A stretch of 63,368 nucleotides of DNA from Stentor coeruleus (GCA_001970955.1 MPUH01000348.1:1-63368); one strand, 5' to 3'; shown: positions 29,867 to 40,166, numbered from the stretch's first letter. Notes: a model not told the origin generated them from the sequence alone. Translations and numbers: made by a program.

Positions 29867-31795
29867 ATGGAAACCAGAATATCTAGTTTTTTGAAATTGA
29901 TCGTCGACCAAATGATGTGTTATAAAGCCCAATTTACGAAATCTGCAGATGTAGATATACAAGGTATAATTAACGAAAAAATCCAGGAACTAAAAACTGA
30001 CTGTTCCTTACCCACAGCTGAAGAGATAGAAATCCAAAAAGTTCCCCCATCAAAAAAGAAAAAAGTTCCACTTACAGACAGAGATACAAAACCAACCTTA
30101 GAAACCCTACACGATACTGATACTCGGAATGAAACAAGTGAAGAGTTTCTTAAAGAACTTTGTGAAATAACCAGAACTGGTGATTACTCTGAAGCTCTTA
30201 GTATTTATTTTACTCGTAAGCAAAGAATGAACCAAGCATTATGGCAAGCTATAGAAAACAACCAGCCAGAAATCTGCAAACTACTTTTATCAAGAAAAAA
30301 CTACGGGGATTTAGTTGCCCAAACTAATGCTAGAGGATCAAATGAAGAGACTTCCTTGCATATCGCTGCAAGGTTAGGGAATCTAAAAATATGTGAGATT
30401 CTTTTAGAATATGGTGAACTAACAGAAGTTAATGCGAAAGATGCAGATGGATGCTCACCTTTACACTTAGCTTGTAAATTTGGTCATTACCTTACAGCCC
30501 AATTCCTTATTCGTTCAGGGTCTCTTTTAAATTCTACAGATGATAAGCTTAATACCTCAATGCATTATGCTGCCCTTAATGGGGAAAAAAAACTCATTAA
30601 ATATCTTTTCACAAAATTCACTAATGCAAACGTAAAAAATGAAGATGGGAAAACCCCTCTTGATATCTTAAATGAGAGAAAAATTAATATAGAAGATTTA
30701 GAAAACCTTGAAGGATTAGGGATAAGCAAATCTTTGTATAGTAAAAGCTCAGATTCAATTGAAGTTGTTAATGAAAACGCACCAAATTTTTCATTTAGGG
30801 ATTTTGAAGCTATACAAATATTAGGAAGAGGGAGTTTTGGGGAGGTGTTTCTTGTGGAAATGAGGAGTACTGGGAAGAAATTTGCCATAAAAGTACTTAG
30901 AAAAGATAAAATTGTGGGGCAGAATTTGGTTAAGTATGCAATGGCTGAGAGGAATGTTCTTAGTTATATACATCATCCGTTTATTGTTGGTTTGAATTTT
31001 GCCTTTCAGTCTACAGAGAAATTGTATTTGGTACTTGATTATTGCCCTGGAGGGAATTTGACAAGTTATATTATAAGACAGAGATTTTTTTCTGAGAGTA
31101 TAGCCAAGTTTTATTTATGTGAATTAATACTTGCATTAGAAGAACTTCATAGACATGGGATTATTTATAGAGATCTCAAGCCTGATAACGTAGTTATCGA
31201 CTCTGAAGGTCATTCTTTACTTACCGATTTTGGATTATCAAAAGAAGGTATTATAGACAATGTATCAGCTAAAAGTTTTTGTGGATCAGTCGCATATCTA
31301 GCCCCTGAAATGCTCAAACGAAAAGGTCATGGTAAAGCTGTAGATTGGTATTTACTTGGCGTGCTTTTCTATGAAATGCTTGTAGGCGTCCCACCTTTTT
31401 ATTCAAACAGTAAAGAACAACTTTTTTTCAATATAGAGTTTAAAAAGCCTCATATTCCATCACGTATATCCCAACCAGCTGAAAGTCTGCTTAGAAAACT
31501 TTTGAAAAAAATACCTGAAAAGAGAATTGGGTATAAATCAGGTGCTGAAGAAATAAAATGTCATGAATTTTTCAATGATGTTGACTGGGATGTAGTTTTA
31601 CGTAAAGAAATTACTCCACCGCTAAAACCAATTGTTATGATGATACCNGTTTTACGTAAAGAAATTACTCCACCGCTAAAACCAATTGTTATGATGATAC
31701 CTGGATATATACCAAGGAATCATATGATGGAGGATTTATCAGCTGAACCTGATACAAGACATTTAAATGGATGGACGTTTATAAGCAATTCATGA
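29867..31795 (+). CDS. Ankyrin-repeat AGC protein kinase
   Basis: 642 codons as given; 624 aa after removing an in-frame 54-nt duplication with an N at 31648. Ankyrin repeats span about 120-275 (TSLHIAARLGNLKICEILL, SPLHLACKFGHYLTAQFLI, TSMHYAALNGEKKLIKYL). An AGC-type kinase domain spans about 310-570: GRGSFG (320-325), K342, YRDLKPDN (D436), DFG (454-456) and APE (479-481), then an AGC tail with ITPPLKP and an end reading LNGWTFISN, which resembles a hydrophobic motif. All catalytic residues are present. Ankyrins ahead of an AGC kinase are unusual outside protists. Substrate is unknown; PKA/PKC/S6K-like Ser/Thr activity is expected. The start follows TATATATAAAACTG and the stop is TGA. Confidence 0.88.
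   Translation: METRISSFLKLIVDQMMCYKAQFTKSADVDIQGIINEKIQELKTDCSLPTAEEIEIQKVPPSKKKKVPLTDRDTKPTLETLHDTDTRNETSEEFLKELCEITRTGDYSEALSIYFTRKQRMNQALWQAIENNQPEICKLLLSRKNYGDLVAQTNARGSNEETSLHIAARLGNLKICEILLEYGELTEVNAKDADGCSPLHLACKFGHYLTAQFLIRSGSLLNSTDDKLNTSMHYAALNGEKKLIKYLFTKFTNANVKNEDGKTPLDILNERKINIEDLENLEGLGISKSLYSKSSDSIEVVNENAPNFSFRDFEAIQILGRGSFGEVFLVEMRSTGKKFAIKVLRKDKIVGQNLVKYAMAERNVLSYIHHPFIVGLNFAFQSTEKLYLVLDYCPGGNLTSYIIRQRFFSESIAKFYLCELILALEELHRHGIIYRDLKPDNVVIDSEGHSLLTDFGLSKEGIIDNVSAKSFCGSVAYLAPEMLKRKGHGKAVDWYLLGVLFYEMLVGVPPFYSNSKEQLFFNIEFKKPHIPSRISQPAESLLRKLLKKIPEKRIGYKSGAEEIKCHEFFNDVDWDVVLRKEITPPLKPIVMMIXVLRKEITPPLKPIVMMIPGYIPRNHMMEDLSAEPDTRHLNGWTFISNS
31595..31701. repeat. 53-bp direct repeat around single N (31648)
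   Basis: Copies 31595-31647 and 31649-31701 are identical. With the N the addition is 54 nt, so frame is kept and 18 residues of the kinase tail appear twice. Confidence 0.93.
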
Positions 31796-32166
31796 GTTAT
31801 TATTTTAGTTGCAAAGTAAGTTAATTTTTTTTTTAATTATTGGAAATAAGTGATAAGATTGATGAATTAGAATATAAGGATTAAAGAAATTTTATTGAAA
31901 ATTGTATTTTTTTTTGTAGAAATGGTTGAGTTTTTTTAAGATAGGAGGTTGAGAATTTGGTATGAGTTTTTTTATAGGATGATTGTTGTAATTAGTTTAA
32001 ATAAAAAAGTTGTAATGAGTTTGCTTAGGAATATTTTAGGATAAGAAAGGAGTTATTAATAAAAAGATAATAAAATTTAGGATTTATATCAGGAGGAATA
32101 ATTAAAAATACATAGCACTTTTTTATGTGACTCAAAAGGTAAGCATGGGGCAAATATGGGGCAAAT
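31796..32166. other. Intergenic region
   Basis: Between two plus-strand genes. 31861-31980 has 27 G and no C on the plus strand. Nothing else was recognised. Confidence 0.6.
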
Positions 32167-34671
32167 ATGGACATAAAAACCAACAGTTCTCAATATTCTG
32201 CAACACTTAAATCTTATATTTTTACTAATTCTTCTTTCCTAACCAAAACCTCTAAATTTCTACATCCTAACCAAAAAGCCCATAACCACACCAAAACTTT
32301 CACAACCCAAAAATCCTCTCCAAACCTAATTAATCATATAATGATAAATATCCAGCTAGACAAAGCATACACTTGTTTATCTTCAAACAACTTTTGCCTA
32401 GCAATCGGTGGCAAAGGAGGTGTTTCTGTAATCAATCACAAACAAGAAATTACACAAATCCACGCAAACGAATGCCACACACTATCATTTAGTTCAAGTG
32501 AATTACTAGCAGTATGCAACGATAAAATAGTCGAAATCTACGATGGTCAAAGTAAAATCTGGGGTTCAGAAAAGCATGTTCGAAGAATTCTAGATATAGA
32601 TTGGAACTCAGCAGGTCTTCTTGCCACATGTTCTAAAGATTCTAAACTTTATGCATGGGATCCAAGAATTCCAGAACCGGCAATAGTATTTGCCCCAACA
32701 AAAGGTGTAGGAGTTCATTGTTTAGCTTGGTCAAAACATTCAAATGATGTTATTGCTTCAGGTCATGAAACTGCTTTAAAAATATGGGATGCTAGATTAC
32801 CAAAAAAATCTGTATGTACAGTAAGAAGTGCACATCCAGGAAGGATTATAGGTCTTGATTGGCATCATAATAGTAGCAATTTATTATCAAATAGTTTACT
32901 TTCTCTTGTTAAAACCTGGAAGACAACAATTGCTAGTATTAGTGTTGTTAATAGTGCACAAACACATTTTCAAAGCATTAAAACTTTATTTAGTCCTGAT
33001 GATAGTAGGATTGTATATACATCAGAGAATAATGATGGAAAAATACACTTTTTAAATACTGAAGATTTGAAAGTTCATTCGAGTAACAATATGGGAAGTT
33101 CTGTTGAAGATTTAGATTGGCATGGGGATTCATTAGCTGTTTTATGTGCTGATAGGGTTTTGAAAATTATTGGGTTTGATAATAAAGAGAATAATGATAG
33201 GGGGGAGATGATTGAGGATTTTCAAGATTGTGATGCTTTTGATTGCTCGATGACTATTATGAATTTTGAAGAAGAGATTAAATGTATGGAAAGCAGCCCA
33301 AAAGAAGGTATTTTTATTGAAAACTATGGGTTAGGTCAGCGTTTTTGCTTGATCCGCATCCACAACAAAAAAGAGTTCTTGAAGTATATGCTCAATTTCC
33401 CAATCGACTACCCAGATTCCCCTCCAACCTACATGCTCCAAGCATCTTCAAAATACCTTTCAACCTCTGCCCCGTTAGAAATCAAAAGACTAGAAACTGA
33501 TCTTGTAAAAAGATCTAAAAAACTCTGTAAAGCAAAAGGATTCAGCATACAAAAAATTTGTGATTATCTCTTAACTCAATTAAACAGTATAACCGATATT
33601 GAAGGTTATGAAGATTTTAATGACTTCTTAGAAAATATTCTTGATTATCCAAGTTACCCAAAAAACACTCCTCTAACTTGTATACATGCTTGGCATCCAT
33701 CTGGAGATTTACTTGTTTTTATAAGCTCAGAGTCTACTAGTAATTATGCTTTTGAAGATATTTTTGATTTAGAAAGTTCTCATTATCAAGCTGGGATACA
33801 GTAACTGATATTTAGTGCTGAGAAATTCGGCCCAGTTTCTGATCATGACATGGAAGAAGAAACCAGTTCAATTGTGGTAAAAATCATATAGAAAGTCATC
33901 CCTAACAAAAATGTTCTTGATGAACTTTTTAGAGAACTCGCATTCTCAGGGGATTCTCCTAATGAAATCTGCACTGTATGATCTATATAGAAAAATGCAA
34001 GAGTATGTGAAAGGCATAAACTAAATGATTTAGCTGGTATATGGTTAAGCTTTCTTCCTAGTTGGGAACTTATAAAAGATCAAGATTGCTGGTCTGTACA
34101 TCCTTTAGGGCTAAAATTCCTTATTAAACTTCTAAAGTATTTCTGGAAGACTAAAAATTATTATGGGCAAATTTTCACTAGTATTTATTGTGTTATGTGC
34201 CTTGAAATTGTTAATACTTCAATGCCAATATCAGCTGAAATCGAATTTAATCATGTTACAGTTAAAGATTTAATGTTTTTCTTATTAAAAGAACTTAGTG
34301 AACACCTTTATAGATGGAATATTATGATAAACTCAAGAGCGATTATGAAACTTGCTGGGAATTTAGGTAATTCTCAATACCTTTTGTCATCACCTTTAAG
34401 CTTAGGATTTGATGTTGTGCATAATTTTACTTATCATTCTAAGAGTTATTGCAATAATTGTAATAAAAAAAGTTTGATTTGTGCAATTTGTCTTGGGGTT
34501 GTGACAAGTTTGGGAATGTTTTGTAAATCATGTGGACATGGAGGACATTTATGGCATCAGCAGAAATGGTTTTATAGAGAAAGTGTATGCCCAGCTGGGT
34601 GTGGATGTAATTGTTTGATGAAGATGCAAAATAATTCTGAGATGTTTTTTAATAGAAATATTACGAGATAA
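32167..34671 (+). CDS. WDR59: WDR59, GATOR2 complex subunit
   Basis: Four exons (32167-33800, 33816-33876, 33892-33975, 33991-34671) separated by three 15-nt introns give 819 aa. A WD40 propeller spans about 60-370, followed by an RWD domain (IRIHNKKEFLKYMLNFPIDYP, about 395-500). A helical segment follows, and the protein ends in the RING-like zinc finger diagnostic of SEA/GATOR2 propeller proteins: ICLGVVTSLGMFCKSCGHGG, then HLWH, then CPAGCGCNC. Human WDR59 has the same order and the same tail (CGHGGH..H...W..CP.GCGC). GATOR2 controls TORC1 in response to amino acids at the lysosome. ICMT starts 59 bp downstream on the same strand. Confidence 0.92.
33801..33815 (+). other. 15-nt intron (WDR59 intron 1)
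   Basis: GTAACTGATATTTAG, with an A at -6. It contains TAA; removal continues the frame. Confidence 0.92.
33877..33891 (+). other. 15-nt intron (WDR59 intron 2)
   Basis: GTAAAAATCATATAG, with an A at -6. Its TAG would stop the frame. Confidence 0.92.
33976..33990 (+). other. 15-nt intron (WDR59 intron 3)
   Basis: GTATGATCTATATAG, with an A at -6. Removal leads in frame to the conserved zinc-finger exon. Confidence 0.92.
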
Positions 34672-34730
34672 AAATATGTGTAGGCTAGTAAGGCTTTTAA
34701 TTAAAATTTAGGAGAGTTGGGAAAATATAA

Positions 34731-35597
34731 ATGGAAAATAGTTCGAAGGAGGATGGTTTGTGGTTTTGGATTTCAGAGAGGAAACATTTTTTTGTTTGTG
34801 TTTTGGCAAGTTTTTTAGCTTTGGTTTCATTCTGGGGTATTGGGTTTGTGATTATTTTCATATATGCAGATTTTTGCAAATACAGAGATATAAAACATTG
34901 TTTAAGTGTAACATTTTTGGTTGCTTTTGGGCTAATATCCCTACCTTTATACAGTTGTTTTACCTTAGAGAATGATACCTGGTCCCTAGCTTTAAAATGT
35001 TATTTGATATCCTTAATACTTTTTCATATAGGCGAATTTTATGTCCAAAGCTATTTCCACTACAAAGAAGCTAATTTTTCTAGTACTTTATAAACAGCAT
35101 TTTTACTTGACCATAGCAAAGACTACACAATAGCCATTACTGCAAGTTTTTCTGAGCATCTTTCAAAACTAATCCTCCCATATCCTTCCTTCATCTGGAT
35201 ATGCATTTTTGGTATTATAATTACATCAATCGGTCATATCTTTCGTATAGGTTCTGAAATCAACTGTGGTCAGAATTTTAGCCATAGAATTAAATATTCA
35301 AAAAAAGCTAGCCACGTTCTTGTGACAAATGGATTTTATAAGTAATTTTTATATAGACTATGTAGACACCCAAGTTATTTTGGTTGGTTTCTATGGAGTG
35401 TTGGTACACAGATTATGCTTGGAAATATTATTTGTACTATTGGGTTCTATTGGGCTAGTGTACATTTTTTTAGAAATCGTTTATCATATGAAGAACCTTT
35501 GCTTGTAGAATTCTTTCGCAATGATTATGTGAAATATATAAAAAATACATCTCAATTCTTCCCTGGATGGAGAAATTTCTTAGAGGAGGAAGTTTAG
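34731..35597 (+). CDS. ICMT: Protein-S-isoprenylcysteine O-methyltransferase
   Basis: Three exons (34731-35082, 35098-35341, 35357-35597) with two 15-nt introns give 278 aa; human ICMT is 284. Multiple TM helices fill the N-terminal two thirds. The catalytic C-terminus carries the family signature HVLVTNGFYKLCRHPSYFGW, then WSVGTQIMLGN, then RNRLSYEEPLLVEFF, matching the SAM- and substrate-binding RHPxYxG and EE motifs. ICMT methylates the carboxyl group of prenylated CaaX proteins in the ER membrane. Possible local substrate: the CMLL-ending protein at 21.4 kb. Neither intron could be left in, since each contains an in-frame stop. Confidence 0.93.
35083..35097 (+). other. 15-nt intron (ICMT intron 1)
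   Basis: GTACTTTATAAACAG, with an A at -6. Confidence 0.9.
35342..35356 (+). other. 15-nt intron (ICMT intron 2)
   Basis: GTAATTTTTATATAG, with an A at -6. It lies inside the strongly conserved FYKLCRHPSYFGW block, which confirms the exact splice. Confidence 0.95.
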
Positions 35598-35699
35598 AAT
35601 TATAACTAATTTAGAAAAAAAAATAATCTGATAATTGATTCTACATAATTAAAACTTGTTTTTTATGTTTTTACATTTTTACATTTTTTAATAAAAGTG

Positions 35700-35833
35700 T
35701 TACTTATTTTTAAATTCTTCATTATCCCTATCCAGTTCTTCAAGTTTACTCCTAAGCTTAACTTTTTTTTCCTTTTTATGTTCAAATCCCTCTGGTATTT
35801 TCCCTAGTCCTTCAAACTTTTAAAAAATTCCAT
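35700..35833 (-). pseudogene. Possible micro-gene with one-base frame break
   Basis: Minus-strand codons from 35819 to the TAA at 35700-35702 read as a charged helical peptide (IPEGFEHKKEKKVK, then RSKLEELDRDNEEFKNK) with coding-like codon use. The only nearby ATG (35833) is one base out of frame, separated by a T6-A4 homopolymer. One more A would give a protein of about 44 residues. Either a sequencing or assembly error in the homopolymer, a relic, or chance. The alternative of a 14-nt intron is rejected because it lacks the A at -6. Function unknown. Confidence 0.3.
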
Positions 35834-35894
35834 TTATTTTTTTCTATCAAAAATCTTTAGCATAAAAATTCAAATAAAATATTCTCAACTGCTT

Positions 35895-37499
35895 CTAAGA
35901 CCAAATAACAAGCCCACCAACCGTATCAACACTAGCAATTTGTCCTTCACGTGGTCTCCAAGAAACAGCAATAACAGGATTACTATGTCCTCTATCAAGT
36001 ACTTCTTCAATTTTCTTACTATTTGCATTCCAAACAAATACCTGTCCTCTATGCCCACCTGCAGCTATATATTTATTATCTGAACTCCAGCTGATTTTAG
36101 AGAAATTTCCAGAACACACATAATTGTGATGTTGTAAAAGACTAACTTTTTTATTCGTCCTAAGATCAATTATAGTTATTGAATCATCTTTACCATTACA
36201 AGCTACATAAAAACCATTATGACTTATAGCACATGATGTGAAAGCATTTACCGACAACTCCAAATCTTGAATCATTTGCCCTGATTTCGGACTCCAGACT
36301 CTTAAATGCCCATCATGATGTGCACTTGCTAGAATACTATCTTCTTGTGAAAGACTTAAACCAAAACATGATGATGTACAAGGATGAGTTTTTGAACAAT
36401 ATCCTTTGTTAATATCCCAGATTTTGATTGTCCTATCATGACTTCCTGTAACAGCTTCGATTTTGTTATTAAAAAATGAGGTTGTGCAGATTTTATTAGC
36501 ATGACCAGTTAGGTTATGCTTAATACGCCCAATGTTGTAATTCCACACATAAGCGATATTATCTGAACTTCCAGCCATTACTAATTCGCTACCTTGACAA
36601 ATACTCACATCTAATACTGAATGAGCAAGACCTCGTAATGTCGCTTTTTCAGATCCACTACCTGAGTCCCAAACTTTTAGATACACGTCACTACCTCCAG
36701 TTATTATAAATGATCCACTATCATTATATGCAACAGATGTACATTCAATGTTATGGGCCATGATTTTATGAAATGGCCTTGATGGAACTTTTACTGGCTT
36801 TTCGTTACGATCAAGGTTGCTATCGTCTAGAGAAAAAGTTGAACCTTGCATTTTTTCTAAGGCTTGCTCTTTTTTCATTAAAGTTTCATAGTATTCGTTT
36901 AATTCGTTCATTTGAGAAATTTGTTCTTCTTTCATTTTTAGCATTCGTTCTAGAAGCTGGTTATTCTCATGACGTACTGACTCGTTTTCTTTTATTATCA
37001 TGTCAACTTTTCCTTTGAGTTCGTCGCAGTTTTTTGTAAGGAATTCGTTTACTGATTTTAATTGTTTGATTAGAGAGTGTTTTTCTTTGATGTCTAGTTC
37101 GTATTCACTGATTCTTGTTTGTAAAGCTTCGATTTCTCGTTGTGTTGAGTCAATTGTTAGGCTTAGTTTCTCACGTTCTTCTTTGAGGTTAAGCATGTTT
37201 AGGACTGTATCTGATTTGTCTTTGTAGGTGTCTGTAAGTCGGGATTCTAGTTCACGAAGTCGTGATTGGAGGTCATCTATGAGTTTAGGGTCGCTGTTTG
37301 GGGTTTACCCTGAAGTTTTTCTGTTGATAATTATTTCACGTTCTAGTTGCTGGTTTTTAAACTTAGAATCAGTGTGAGATTCTAATAGGCTTTCGACTGT
37401 GTAAGGATTACATGATGAAATCAAGTTTTTGTAAGGTAGAGATTGGATTAGAGATTTTTTTTTCAGACGAATGCAAATAGTTTCTTTCCAAGTCTCCAT
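35895..37499 (-). CDS. ATG16: Autophagy protein ATG16 (WD40 type)
   Basis: Exons 37499-37309 and 37293-35895 with a 15-nt intron give 529 aa. The N-terminus (METWKETICIRLKKK) matches the ATG5-binding helix of ATG16, usually W-x-x-x-I-x-x-x-L. A coiled coil follows (about 50-235). Then a seven-bladed WD40 propeller runs from about 240 to the end, with GSHDRTIKIWDINKGYC, the DLRTNKKV strand and AAGGHRGQVFVWNANSKKIEE typical of ATG16L1. ATG16 with ATG12-ATG5 directs LC3/ATG8 lipidation; the propeller is needed for non-canonical lipidation on single membranes such as phagosomes, which suits a phagotrophic ciliate. Human ATG16L1 is 607 aa, so length is ordinary. Confidence 0.9.
37294..37308 (-). 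other. 15-nt intron (ATG16)
   Basis: On the minus strand it reads GTAAACCCCAAACAG, with an A at -6. It is a multiple of three, and its in-frame TAA is the only interruption between the N-terminal helix and the coiled coil. Confidence 0.9.
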
Positions 37500-38245
37500 T
37501 TATTTTTGATGCTTAATGATAAAGTTAATGGAAATAGGAATTGATGTTTATGGAGAAAGTGAAGAATATTTGATTTGAAGATTTTGATGATTATATTTAA
37601 ATAAATACTATATTATTAGCTGATCTTGATGAGTAAAATAGTATTAAATATGCTTTAGATATAATCAAAATACCCCGTTTTAGTTGTTATCACAAATTTA
37701 CTATAAAGTTAAAATTTACCTTTTAGGATTATTTTAATCTATACATATATTAAAATAAACATATAATTCTCATCAACTTCTCAAACATAAAATGCAAAGC
37801 CGATACCTAAAACCTAAACAACCAAAGTCCTTAACACCCATTTACTATTTCACATCAACAAATTTTAAACTCTTTCAATATTTCCCCTTCATCTTTAAAT
37901 TCACCCCAGTCTTCATTCTAACTACCCTACTTTTCACAATAATCAAAACCCAACTTAAAATCATTTAACACCTATCTTATTTCCATGTGATTACTATTTT
38001 CCCTAAACTTCAATATACATTAGCATAAACATAATCCCATAAACCACAAAAACAACATAATTATCCAAACTCAAATCCAAAAACCTCTTTCCCATCTCTA
38101 CTCCCTTCTCTATCATCCTACTTCCCAACCAACTTTTTTTTTACCTTTCCTACCTTTCCTACCATCTCTAGCATATTCCCAATCATCTTCAAACCCAAAC
38201 TATCGATTACCTAAAAAACCTTCATCGACAAAGAAATTTAACTTA
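37500..38245. other. Divergent intergenic region with G-free pyrimidine-rich stretch
   Basis: The left part (37500-37620) is G-rich and C-poor. From about 37740 to 38190 the plus strand is C-rich with almost no G; 38041-38160 has 43 C and no G, with long CT runs (tttacctttcctacc). It probably holds the RPSA promoter and leader. Ribosomal-protein mRNAs often start in pyrimidine tracts; no start site can be placed from sequence. Confidence 0.6.
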
Positions 38246-38284
38246 ATGGCTAGGATTAATAATAACAAGCATGAACCGGCTTAG
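38246..38284 (+). other. Short upstream ORF overlapping RPSA start
   Basis: ATG at 38246 opens a 12-codon frame ([12 protein letters not shown]) that ends in TAG within the RPSA frame. It overlaps the RPSA ATG (38271) in a different frame. It may be outside the mRNA, or could lower RPSA translation. Confidence 0.4.
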
Positions 38285-39053
38285 AAAGCAACAAAAAGAT
38301 GAAGACATCCAGCTGCTACTAGCCGTGAAAGCTCATCTAGGAACTTCAAACACAACCGAGCAAATGAAAAGATATCTATGGTCCCGCAAGCCAGACGGTT
38401 CATTTTTAATCCATTTAGGTAAAACATGGGAAAAATTACAACTTGCTGCTAGGGCTATAGTCGCTGTTGAAAACCCTAAAGATGTTGTTGTGATTTCTGC
38501 AAGGCCTTATGGTCAACGTGCTGTTCTGAAGTTCTCTCAATACACAGAGACCAACTACTTTGCAAATCGTTGGACACCAGGGACTCTTACCAACCAAAAC
38601 ACCCCTAAATTCATGGAGCCAAGACTTGTCATTGTAACTGATCCAAGGACTGATTTTCAAGCTCTTCAAGAAGCTTCTTATATGAATATCCCAACTATAG
38701 CCCTTTGTGATACAGACTCTCCTTTAACATATGTTGATATTGCCATTCCTTGTAACAACAAAGCTAAGTTATCAATTGCAATGGTATATTGGCTTTTAGC
38801 TAGAGAAGTACTTTATTTAAGAGGAACTATTGATAGAGCTAGCAAATGGGATGTCTTTGTTGACCTTTTCATATGGAGGGATATTGAAGCTGAAGAAAAA
38901 AAAGATAAAGACGAAAAACTCGCTTCAGCCAAGCCAGTAAAGAAAGTTAAAGAAGAAGAAGACTGGGGACATGCTGGAGAAGAAGTTGAAGAAACTGAAG
39001 TAAAAGCTGAAGAAAAACCTGCTGATGAATGGGGAGAACAAGCTGGGTGGTAA
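38271..39053 (+). CDS. RPSA: 40S ribosomal protein SA (uS2)
   Basis: 260-aa core protein of the small ribosomal subunit. Conserved blocks: [17 protein letters not shown] (37-53), [80 protein letters not shown] and [32 protein letters not shown] sequence. The acidic C-terminal tail has the EDWG and DEWGEQAGW Trp motifs seen in eukaryotic uS2. The N-terminus before AHLG is variable between species, so the ATG at 38271 is taken as the first in-frame one. The stomatin-like gene starts 26 bp after the stop on the same strand, a very short gap. Confidence 0.93.
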   Translation: MNRLRKQQKDEDIQLLLAVKAHLGTSNTTEQMKRYLWSRKPDGSFLIHLGKTWEKLQLAARAIVAVENPKDVVVISARPYGQRAVLKFSQYTETNYFANRWTPGTLTNQNTPKFMEPRLVIVTDPRTDFQALQEASYMNIPTIALCDTDSPLTYVDIAIPCNNKAKLSIAMVYWLLAREVLYLRGTIDRASKWDVFVDLFIWRDIEAEEKKDKDEKLASAKPVKKVKEEEDWGHAGEEVEETEVKAEEKPADEWGEQAGW

Positions 39054-39079
39054 TAAGAAATAGTTAGGTTTATTAGAAA

Positions 39080-40027
39080 ATGTTAGTGAAGAATAAGATT
39101 GGATGGAGGACGATGCACTTAATGCTCAAAATGGTCCCTCAACAGACGGCAATTGTTGTTGAGCGACTTGGTAGATTTAATAGAGTGCTTTCACCAGGAT
39201 TGAATTTTCTTTGGCCAATTTTAGACTATTGCGAATATACACATTCACTTAAGGAAGAAGTGTATCAGATTAGTAACCAAATGGCTATAACAAAAGATAG
39301 TGTGACGTTGCATTTAGATGGTGTGCTTTATTTAAAAGTTACAGACCCGAAAAAAGCTTCTTATGGAGTTGGGGATCCGGTTTTGGCTATGATACAAATT
39401 GCCCAGACAACGATGAGGAGTGAGTTGGGGAAATTTACTTTGGATCAAACTTTTGAAGAACGTGAGAATCTTAATGCTGCTATTGTGAATATTATTAACT
39501 CTGCAGGACATGATTGGGGTATTGAATGTATGAGATATGAAATTAGAGATATTACACCTCCTGCTAATATTAAAAAAGCTATGGAACTTGAAGGTGAGGC
39601 TGAAAGGCAGAAAAGAGCTGATATATTGGATTCTGAGAAAAAAAGAGCTGCAGAGATTAATTTAGCTGAAGGTAAAAAAATGGCTTCGATATTAAAGGCA
39701 GAAGGTGAAGCTCAAGCTGTGATTCTTAAAGCGAAATCTGTGGCTGAAAGTATTAATACAGTTTCAAAAGCTATAAATGAGAAAGGTGGGGAAAATGTTA
39801 TTAAGATGAAACTGGCTGAAGAATATGTGAATGCTTTTAAGAAGTTGTCGGAAGAGAATAATGCAGTGATTGTACCTGGTGAAAGTCAAGGAATAGCTTC
39901 TTTGGTTGCTCAAGCTTTAGGGATAATTAAGCCACAACTATCTCAAGATACAAAAATGCATCAAGAAGTAAGGTCTACAGTAAAAAAAGTTGTGAAGAGC
40001 GATCCGATTTTAGATAGTACAGATTAG
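39080..40027 (+). CDS. STOML2: Stomatin-like protein 2 (SPFH/band 7)
   Basis: 315-aa SPFH-family protein. The N-terminus lacks a long TM hairpin and leads directly into VPQQTAIVVERLGRFNRVLSPGL (about 18-40), the signature of SLP-2 rather than plasma-membrane stomatin. The band 7 domain continues to about 170 (LYLKVTDPKKASYGV, TTMRSELGKFTLDQTFEERE, YEIRDITPP), then comes the Ala/Glu/Lys-rich coiled coil (EGEAERQKRADILDSEKKRA) and the SLP-2-type C-terminus (VIVPGESQGIASLVAQAL). SLP-2 is a mitochondrial inner-membrane scaffold that binds cardiolipin and prohibitins; the short basic N-terminus is compatible with import. It sits close behind RPSA with no obvious functional link. Confidence 0.9.
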   Translation: MLVKNKIGWRTMHLMLKMVPQQTAIVVERLGRFNRVLSPGLNFLWPILDYCEYTHSLKEEVYQISNQMAITKDSVTLHLDGVLYLKVTDPKKASYGVGDPVLAMIQIAQTTMRSELGKFTLDQTFEERENLNAAIVNIINSAGHDWGIECMRYEIRDITPPANIKKAMELEGEAERQKRADILDSEKKRAAEINLAEGKKMASILKAEGEAQAVILKAKSVAESINTVSKAINEKGGENVIKMKLAEEYVNAFKKLSEENNAVIVPGESQGIASLVAQALGIIKPQLSQDTKMHQEVRSTVKKVVKSDPILDSTD

Positions 40028-40166
40028 GCTAATAAATCTTATTTACAAACTTTATATAAAAACATCATCATAATTTATCTTAATATAAGCCATAAATTTC
40101 TAATACTCCTACAACTCTCTTATAATTAATAAAAGCGTCTACAATTTTAATCCACATTATAAGTTT

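Noticed and set aside
35804..35817. 14-nt GT..AG stretch that would make a 39-aa spliced micro-gene
   Set aside because: No A at -6 and wrong length; a homopolymer error explains the frame break as well.
38269..38284. 16-nt GC..AG stretch that would give RPSA an alternative N-terminus from the upstream ATG
   Set aside because: GC donor, and G instead of A at -6.
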